A DNA stretch of 38,308 bases from Tabrizicola sp. GTDB taxonomy: Bacteria; Pseudomonadota; Alphaproteobacteria; Rhodobacterales; Rhodobacteraceae. The first letter of the stretch is position 1, and each line of letters begins with the position of its first letter. The translations under genes and the position numbers were made by a program. A model generated the notes under the pieces. The model had not been told where the DNA came from and did not search any database. It saw nothing but the letters and a program-made list of their open reading frames with translations. This document shows positions 32,662 through 38,308 of this stretch, piece after piece. The stretch is from contig JALOTD010000036.1 of NCBI GenBank assembly GCA_025458105.1, positions 1 through 38,308 of the forward strand, given 5' to 3'.

Positions 32662-32689
32662 CATTTTCTGGCCACGAGGTAGCGAAGCC

Positions 32690-34045
32690 ATGATCCGTCT
32701 TTCTGGACTTCTCCTTTCCACAGCACTCTGCCTTCCCGCTCATGCCGAAACTCCCGGCATCGAAAAGGAAGAACTAACACTTGGGTTCATCAAGCTGACC
32801 GACATGGCGCCCCTGGCCATCGCCAAGGAGAAGGGGTTCTTCGAAGAGGAAGGCCTGTCGGTGACGCTGGTCGCGCAGTCGAACTGGAAGGTGCTGCTCG
32901 ATGCTGTCGTTTCGGGCGAGTTGGACGGCGCGCATATGCTGGCAGGTCAGCCGATTGCGGCATCGATCGGTTACGGCACGCAGGCCGCGCTGGTCACGCC
33001 CTTCTCGATGGACCTGAATGGCAATGCGATCACCGTGTCGAACGCGGTCTGGGAGGAGATGAAGGCCCATGTGCCGATGGCAGACGGCAAGCCCGTGCAT
33101 CCGATCAAGGCCGATGCGCTGAAGCCGGTGATCGAGGCCTATGCGGATGAGGGCACGCCCTTCAATCTGGGCATGGTCTTCCCTGTGTCGACCCACAACT
33201 ACGAACTGCGCTACTGGCTGGCGGCGGGCGGGATCAACCCGGGCCTCTACTCTCCGGACGACGTCTCGGGCCAGATCGGCGGCGATGTGCTGATTTCCGT
33301 GACGCCCCCGCCGCAGATGCCCGCGACGCTCGAGGCGGGGACGATCCTTGGCTACGCCGTGGGCGAGCCCTGGAACCAGGCGGCGGTCGCCAAGGGCATC
33401 GGGGTGCCGGTCATCACGGATTATGACATCTGGAAGAACAACCCTGAAAAAGTGTTCGGCTTGACTGCCGAGTTCGTGGAACAGAACCCGCAGACAACAC
33501 TCGCGCTGACCAAGGCGCTGATCCGGGCGGCGATCTGGTTGGATGAGAATGACAACGCGAACCGGATGGAAGCGGTCGAGATCTTGGCACGGCCCGAATA
33601 TGTGGGCGCTGATGCCGCTGTGATCGCCAACAGCATGACCGGGACCTTCGAGTTCGAAAAGGGTGACAAGAGGCCCGCCCCGGATTTCAACGTCTTTTTC
33701 CGCTACAATGCGACCTTCCCCTACTACTCGGACGCGGTCTGGACCCTGACCCAGATGCGCCGCTGGGGCCAGATCGCTGAAGCCAAGCCCGACACCTGGT
33801 ATGACGAGACCGCGAAGTCGGTCTACAAGCCCGAGATCTACAAACTGGCCGCCGAGGCGCTGATTGCCGAGGGCAAGGCGACTGCGGACATGTTCGACTT
33901 TGACGCGGACGGCTACCGCGAACCGACCGCCGATTTCATCGACGGCGTCACATACGACGGTAAGGCCCCGAACGCCTACATCGACAGCCTTCTGATCGGC
34001 CTCAAGGGCGACCAGATGGTCGTCGGCGGCGAAGTCACGAACTGA
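32690..34045 (+). CDS. nrtA: Nitrate/nitrite ABC transporter substrate-binding protein NrtA
   Basis: A 451-residue periplasmic nitrate-binding protein of the NrtA/CmpA family. The start at 32690 (GAGGT nine bases upstream) gives a signal peptide ending LPAHA, then mature sequence with [44 protein letters not shown] and NGNAITVSN, the anion-binding blocks of the family. An open frame continues 92 codons upstream through the ANTAR leader and should not be taken as coding. NasS is its cytoplasmic relative. First gene of nrtA-nrtB-nrtCD-nirB, under NasT antitermination. Confidence 0.93.
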   Translation: MIRLSGLLLSTALCLPAHAETPGIEKEELTLGFIKLTDMAPLAIAKEKGFFEEEGLSVTLVAQSNWKVLLDAVVSGELDGAHMLAGQPIAASIGYGTQAALVTPFSMDLNGNAITVSNAVWEEMKAHVPMADGKPVHPIKADALKPVIEAYADEGTPFNLGMVFPVSTHNYELRYWLAAGGINPGLYSPDDVSGQIGGDVLISVTPPPQMPATLEAGTILGYAVGEPWNQAAVAKGIGVPVITDYDIWKNNPEKVFGLTAEFVEQNPQTTLALTKALIRAAIWLDENDNANRMEAVEILARPEYVGADAAVIANSMTGTFEFEKGDKRPAPDFNVFFRYNATFPYYSDAVWTLTQMRRWGQIAEAKPDTWYDETAKSVYKPEIYKLAAEALIAEGKATADMFDFDADGYREPTADFIDGVTYDGKAPNAYIDSLLIGLKGDQMVVGGEVTN

Positions 34046-34055
34046 GGGCCGGCGG

Positions 34056-35129
34056 ATGACGATGCTCGACCCCGCCGTGACAACCAAGCCGAAAGCCCCC
34101 CAGGGGCCCCGGCGTCTCTCGGCCTTGATCCAGAAGGCCGATCCCTGGTTCAGCGTGCTCGGCCTTGGTTGGGCAACGCCGCTACTTCGCATCGCTTCGG
34201 GCGAAAGCCCGAAGGGTCAATTCCGTGACCTCTGGCGGCTGGCCATCGTGCCGATGCTGGCGATCCTGGGGTTCCTGGCCATCTGGGCTTGGGCCGCCCC
34301 CAAGGTCGTCACCTCGCTGGGCGCAATCCCAGGCCCTGCACAGGTGTGGGAGCAAGTGGGTGTCCTGCACGCCGACGCGGTGACCGAGCGCGAGAAGGAG
34401 GCCGCGTTCTACGCCAAACAGGCCGAGAAGAACGCGGCCCTGATCGCCGAAGGCAAGGCGGATGAGGTCAAGGATCGGCCCTATACCGGCAAGCCTACCT
34501 ATTACGAACAGATATTCACATCCATCCAGACGGTCTTCTTCGGCTTCCTGCTTGCGACCCTTGTCGCTGTGCCGCTGGGGATACTGTCGGGCATGTCGGC
34601 CACTGCCAATGCGGCCCTCAATCCCCTGGTGCAGATCTTCAAGCCGGTCTCTCCGCTTGCATGGCTGCCGATAGTGACCATGGTTGTCTCGGCGCTTTAT
34701 GCCGGGGACGGGTCCAAAAGCTTTGTCATCTCTGCGGTGACGGTGACGCTGTGTTCGCTCTGGCCGACGCTCATCAATACAGCGCTGGGCGTGGCCTCGA
34801 TCGACAAGGACCTGGTCAACGTCGGACGCGTGCTGAAGCTGACCACCTGGACCAAGATCACCCGGTTGGTCCTGCCCTCGGCCTTGCCCCTGATCTTCAC
34901 CGGCCTCAGGCTGTCCCTGGGTGTCGGTTGGATGGTCCTGATCGCCGCCGAAATGCTGGCGCAGAACCCGGGCCTTGGAAAGTTCGTCTGGGACGAGTTC
35001 CAGAACGGGAGTTCCGACAGCCTGGCCCGGATCATGGTCGCGGTCTTCACCATCGGGATCATCGGCTTCCTTCTGGACCGGGTGATGTTCGCCCTGCAGC
35101 AGGCCTTTACCTTCAGCGGAAAGCGTTGA
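34056..35129 (+). CDS. nrtB: Nitrate/nitrite ABC transporter permease NrtB
   Basis: A 357-residue inner-membrane permease of the BPD_transp_1 (SsuC/NrtB) type. One N-terminal membrane helix (LAIVPMLAILGFLAIWAWA) is followed by a long charged segment (REKEAAFYAKQAEKNAALI, about 110-145), then about five further helices. The cytoplasmic coupling loop is VNVGRVLKLTTWTKITRLVLP, matching the EAA motif. It starts ten bases after the nrtA stop. The charged insertion between helices 1 and 2 is longer than in sulfonate permeases and may contact NrtA. Confidence 0.9.
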   Translation: MTMLDPAVTTKPKAPQGPRRLSALIQKADPWFSVLGLGWATPLLRIASGESPKGQFRDLWRLAIVPMLAILGFLAIWAWAAPKVVTSLGAIPGPAQVWEQVGVLHADAVTEREKEAAFYAKQAEKNAALIAEGKADEVKDRPYTGKPTYYEQIFTSIQTVFFGFLLATLVAVPLGILSGMSATANAALNPLVQIFKPVSPLAWLPIVTMVVSALYAGDGSKSFVISAVTVTLCSLWPTLINTALGVASIDKDLVNVGRVLKLTTWTKITRLVLPSALPLIFTGLRLSLGVGWMVLIAAEMLAQNPGLGKFVWDEFQNGSSDSLARIMVAVFTIGIIGFLLDRVMFALQQAFTFSGKR

Positions 35130-35133
35130 GATC

Positions 35134-36774
35134 ATGGGTATTCTAGAGCTCAAAGGTGTCTCGAAGGGCTATGGCACCCCTGTGCTGAAGCGGTTGGACC
35201 TTGCGGTGGATGAGGGCGAATTCCTGGCCGTCCTTGGGTTTTCCGGCACCGGGAAGACCACCCTCATCAACCTTCTGGCCGGGCTGGAACTGCCCGACCA
35301 GGGCGAGGTCCTGTTCAAGGGCCAGCCTATTACTGGACCGGGGCCGGAGCGGGGGCTGGTGTTCCAGTCCTACGCGCTGATGCCTTGGCTGACGGTCGCG
35401 GGCAACATCGGGCTGGCGGTGGATGCGGTCTCGAAGGGGTCAAAGTCCGAACGCGCCGCGCTGGTCTCAAAGTATATCGCCATGGTTGGCCTCTCCCACG
35501 CCGCCGACCGTCGCCCCGCCGAACTGTCCGGGGGCATGCGGCAGCGGGTCGCCGTAGCACGTGCTCTGGCGATGGAACCGCAGGTCCTCTTGATGGACGA
35601 GCCCCTGTCGGCGCTGGACGCGCTGACGCGGGCCAATGTGGCGAGTGAGATTGAGGCGATCTGGGCAGCCGAAAAGCGAACGGTCGTTCTGATTACCAAC
35701 GATGTCGATGAAGCGCTTGTGTTGGCAGACCGTATCCTCTGCCTGAACCCGGACGGCACGCTGGGGGCGACGTTCAAGGTCGACCTCACCCGCCCCCGCG
35801 ACCGAAGTGCAATGAACGACGATCCAGCCTTCAAGACCCTGCGCGCCGATGTGACCGCCTACTTGATGGACGTGGGCATCAAGGACAAGGTCGAAGGCAC
35901 CCGGCTTCTGCCTGCGGTGACACCTCGTCACGCCTTGCCACGCGCCTATGCGGAAGCCGCGAAAAGTGCGACCGACGACCGCTATCTCCACTTCTCGCAA
36001 CTGCACAAGGTCTATGCGACACCGAAGGGCCCGCTGACCGTGGTCAAGGACTTCAACCTGACGCTCAAGCGCGGCGAGTTCGTCAGCCTTATCGGCCATT
36101 CTGGCTGTGGCAAGTCCACGGTCCTGACCATGGCGGCGGGGCTGAACGAGATCTCGAAAGGCGCGATCAAGTTGGACGGTTTGCACGTCGAGGGCGCCGA
36201 CCCCGAACGCGCAGTGGTCTTCCAGTCGCCGTCGCTGTTCCCCTGGCTGACCGCGCGGGAAAACGTCGCGATCGGGGTGGACCGGGTCTACCCCAAGGCC
36301 ACCCAGGCCGAACGGCAGGATGTGGTGGAATACTACCTCGAACGCGTGGGCCTGGCCGATGCGATGCATAAGCCCGCCGCCGAACTCTCGAACGGGATGA
36401 AGCAACGCGTCGGCATTGCGCGGGCCTTCGCGCTGTCGCCGAAGCTTCTGCTGCTGGATGAACCTTTCGGGATGCTGGACAGCCTGACCCGGTGGGAACT
36501 GCAGGAAGTGCTGATGGAGGTCTGGTCGCGCACGCAGGTGACCGCGATCTGCGTCACCCATGACGTGGACGAAGCAATCCTTCTGGCCGACCGGGTGGTG
36601 ATGATGACAAACGGCCCCGAGGCGACGATTGGCAAGGTGACCGAGGTCAAGCTGCCCCGCCCTCGCACACGGCGCGCGCTTCTGGAACACCCCGACTACT
36701 GGCACTACCGCGCCGAGGTTCTGGATTTCCTGGAGGAATACGAACACGGCGCAAAGAAGAAGGAGGCGGCGTGA
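35134..36774 (+). CDS. Tandem ABC ATPase (NrtC-NrtD fusion) of the nitrate transporter
   Basis: A 546-residue protein with two complete ATP-binding domains. NBD1 (1-255): Walker A GFSGTGKT (35-42), signature LSGGM (131-135), Walker B VLLMDEP (151-157), and an H-loop that reads ITND, with Asn189 in place of His. NBD2 (285-540): Walker A GHSGCGKS (321-328), signature LSNGM (418-422), Walker B LLLLDEP (438-444), H-loop VTHD with His476. In cyanobacteria these are separate NrtC and NrtD. Composite site 1 (Walker A/H-loop of NBD1 with signature of NBD2) is degenerate at both ends; site 2 is canonical. The gene starts four bases after nrtB, and nirB overlaps its stop (TGATG). Confidence 0.92.
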   Translation: MGILELKGVSKGYGTPVLKRLDLAVDEGEFLAVLGFSGTGKTTLINLLAGLELPDQGEVLFKGQPITGPGPERGLVFQSYALMPWLTVAGNIGLAVDAVSKGSKSERAALVSKYIAMVGLSHAADRRPAELSGGMRQRVAVARALAMEPQVLLMDEPLSALDALTRANVASEIEAIWAAEKRTVVLITNDVDEALVLADRILCLNPDGTLGATFKVDLTRPRDRSAMNDDPAFKTLRADVTAYLMDVGIKDKVEGTRLLPAVTPRHALPRAYAEAAKSATDDRYLHFSQLHKVYATPKGPLTVVKDFNLTLKRGEFVSLIGHSGCGKSTVLTMAAGLNEISKGAIKLDGLHVEGADPERAVVFQSPSLFPWLTARENVAIGVDRVYPKATQAERQDVVEYYLERVGLADAMHKPAAELSNGMKQRVGIARAFALSPKLLLLDEPFGMLDSLTRWELQEVLMEVWSRTQVTAICVTHDVDEAILLADRVVMMTNGPEATIGKVTEVKLPRPRTRRALLEHPDYWHYRAEVLDFLEEYEHGAKKKEAA

Positions 36775-38308
36775 TGCGGCTGGTCGTTATCGGGGCCGGC
36801 ATGGCCTCTGGCCGGATGCTGGAGCATCTGTTCGAGGCTGGATTCTCTGGTCAGGTCACCCTCTTCAACGGAGAGCCGCGCGGGAACTATAACCGCTTGA
36901 TGCTCTCGCCGGTCCTGTCGGGTGAGAAGACTTATGAGCAGATCGTCACCCATGACGACGCTTGGTACGCCGCGCATGGGGTGGACTGCCGCTTCGGCGA
37001 GCAGGTGACGAAGATCGACCGCGAGCGGAAGGTTGTGGTCAGCAAGGGGGGCGAGACGCCCTATGACGCCTTGGTCATTGCCACAGGCAGCGCACCATTC
37101 ATCATCCCGGTGGCTGGGAAGGAACTTCAAGGCGTCTGCACCTACCGCGATCTGGAAGACACCAATGCGATGATAGCGGCTTCGAAACCCGGAGCGAAGG
37201 CCGTAGTGATCGGCGGTGGTCTCCTGGGCCTTGAAGCCGCCGCAGGCATGGCCGCGCGGGGGGCCGAAGTGACGGTGATCCACCTGATGGGCCACCTGAT
37301 GGAGCGGCAGCTGGACCCCTCGGCCGGCTACCTTTTGCAAAAGGACCTGGAACGCCGGGGCATCCGCATCCACTGCAAGGGGGCGACCAAGGCCATTCTG
37401 GGCACCGATCGGGTGGAGGCAGTTCTGCTGGAAGACGGCACCGTCTACGACGCCGACCTTGTCTGCATGGCCGTCGGCATCCGGCCTGAGACCCGCATCG
37501 CCACCGATGCACATCTGGAAATCGGGCGCGGGGTGGTTGTGAACGACCAGATGCAGACCAGCGACCCTGCAATCTATGCGCTGGGGGAATGCGTCGAGCA
37601 TCAGAAGCAGCTCTTCGGGCTGGTGGCTCCGCTGTATGACCAGGCCAAGGTGCTGGCCGCAACCTTGATGGGTGCAGAGGCCGCCTTCAAGCCGGTCCAG
37701 ACCGCGACCAAGCTGAAGGTCACCGGCGTCGACCTCTTCAGCGCGGGCGATTTTGCCGATGCGCCGGGGCGTGAGGACATCGTCTTCCGTGATCCGGGCC
37801 GTGGGGTCTACAAGCGGCTGGTGCTGGAGGGTGAACGCCTGATCGGCGCGGTCATGTATGGCGATACCGCCGACGGGGCCTGGTTCTTCGACAAGATCAA
37901 GTCGGGCGAGGATGTCACCGCGATCCGCGACGTCCTCATCTTCGGCCCGGCCTTCGCGGCGGGAGGGACCAGCGCGGACCCTCTGGCAGCCGTTGCAGCC
38001 TTGCCGCCTGAGGCGGAGATCTGTGGCTGCAACGGCGTCTGCAAATCAAAGATCACGGCGGCCGTGCAAGGCGGGGCCGTCACGCTGGACGCAGTGCGCG
38101 GCCAGACCAAGGCCAGCGCCTCCTGCGGGACCTGCACGGGCCTCGTCGAAAAGGTCATGGCGCTGACCTTGGGTGACAGCTTCCAAGCGAACGCGAATCC
38201 ACCGATGTGCAAGTGCACCGACCACACGCATGAGGACGTGCGCCGGATCATCAAGGCGCAGGAGCTGAAGTCGATTCCGGCGGTGATGCAGGAGTTGGGC
38301 TGGAAGAC
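36774..38308 (+). CDS. nirB: Assimilatory nitrite reductase NAD(P)H large subunit NirB, cut by the window end
   Basis: The reading frame is open from ATG 36774 (overlapping the previous stop as TGATG) to the last base, 511 codons. It begins with an FAD domain (MRLVVIGAGMASGRMLEHL), an NAD(P) domain (AVVIGGGLLGLEAAAGMA) and a rubredoxin-reductase-like region. A BFD-like [2Fe-2S] domain follows with C417-x-C419 and C451-x2-C454 (EICGCNGVC, SCGTCTGL), then the start of the second BFD-like segment (MCKCTDHTHEDV). The sirohaem and 4Fe-4S half should lie beyond the window. NirB reduces nitrite to ammonium with NAD(P)H; its place after nrtABCD fits nitrate assimilation. Confidence 0.93.
   Translation, partial: MRLVVIGAGMASGRMLEHLFEAGFSGQVTLFNGEPRGNYNRLMLSPVLSGEKTYEQIVTHDDAWYAAHGVDCRFGEQVTKIDRERKVVVSKGGETPYDALVIATGSAPFIIPVAGKELQGVCTYRDLEDTNAMIAASKPGAKAVVIGGGLLGLEAAAGMAARGAEVTVIHLMGHLMERQLDPSAGYLLQKDLERRGIRIHCKGATKAILGTDRVEAVLLEDGTVYDADLVCMAVGIRPETRIATDAHLEIGRGVVVNDQMQTSDPAIYALGECVEHQKQLFGLVAPLYDQAKVLAATLMGAEAAFKPVQTATKLKVTGVDLFSAGDFADAPGREDIVFRDPGRGVYKRLVLEGERLIGAVMYGDTADGAWFFDKIKSGEDVTAIRDVLIFGPAFAAGGTSADPLAAVAALPPEAEICGCNGVCKSKITAAVQGGAVTLDAVRGQTKASASCGTCTGLVEKVMALTLGDSFQANANPPMCKCTDHTHEDVRRIIKAQELKSIPAVMQELGWK

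Noticed and set aside
32414-32689. 92-codon upstream extension of nrtA
   Set aside because: It would translate through the ANTAR hairpins and terminator and would bury the signal peptide that begins at 32690.
1-38308. CRISPR arrays, prophage or secretion-system clusters
   Set aside because: No regularly spaced direct repeats and no phage structural, integrase or secretion genes were seen; the only mobile DNA is the IS3 element and the tRNA scar.

Overview
The GC-rich composition, the irr/fabA/fabB/fabI gene set, a SAM/SAH-type riboswitch in front of metK, a NasT/NasS-controlled nitrate operon and a SqrR/BigR-type persulfide regulator all point to an alphaproteobacterium of the Rhodobacteraceae (Rhodobacter, Tabrizicola or Gemmobacter-like). 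This assignment rests on recognising protein families and gene order, not on a search.

Layout. (1) 1-1210: right part of an IS3-family element whose transposase has lost its first catalytic Asp. (2) 1211-1823: a complete tRNA-Gly(UCC) and, 90 bases on, the 3' part of a second tRNA-Gly(UCC), in AT-richer DNA that resembles an old integration site. (3) 1824-5422: a secreted intradiol dioxygenase-like protein, an M50 metalloprotease, FabI and FabB. As sequenced, fabB is broken by an out-of-frame deletion near codon 21. (4) 5511-8382: an acetyltransferase preceded by a decayed copy of the fabB 5' end, a secreted alpha/beta hydrolase and a membrane AraC regulator. This block separates fabB-fabI from fabA. 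(5) 8400-12302: fabA, an MFS exporter, irr, a FAS1 protein and a conserved protein of unknown function. (6) 12491-21739: housekeeping genes miaB, an OmpA protein plus a lipoprotein sharing a Cys module, phoH-ybeY-corC-lnt, riboswitch-metK, a 0.5-kb stretch without a clear gene, and trmB. (7) 21736-30551, minus strand: a sulfur and copper stress cluster read as adaptor, RND pump, SQR-like oxidoreductase, DUF2892 protein, SqrR-like repressor, then copA-cueR from its own CueR promoter. (8) 30701-38308, plus strand: nasT-nasS, an ANTAR-type antitermination leader, nrtA-nrtB-nrtCD and the start of nirB, which runs off the window.

How they work together. In the nitrate locus, NasS (sensor) and NasT (RNA-binding ANTAR protein) are encoded just ahead of a leader that carries two hexaloop hairpins (AACGAT and AACGCC) and an overlapping terminator, so read-through into the transporter and nitrite reductase genes can be followed base by base. 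In the sulfur/copper cluster, the repressor has two Cys spaced exactly as in SqrR, and an AT-rich dyad overlaps the promoter of the adaptor gene at the far end of the operon. The copper ATPase has a textbook MerR-family promoter with a 19-bp spacer.

Three genes look damaged (IS3 transposase, fabB, RND pump C-terminus). For fabB and the RND gene, resequencing is needed to tell real deletions from assembly faults. The best candidates for something new are the persulfide-type RND/SQR operon fused head to tail with the copper operon, the paired OmpA/lipoprotein Cys module, and the tandem NrtC-NrtD ATPase with one degenerate composite site.
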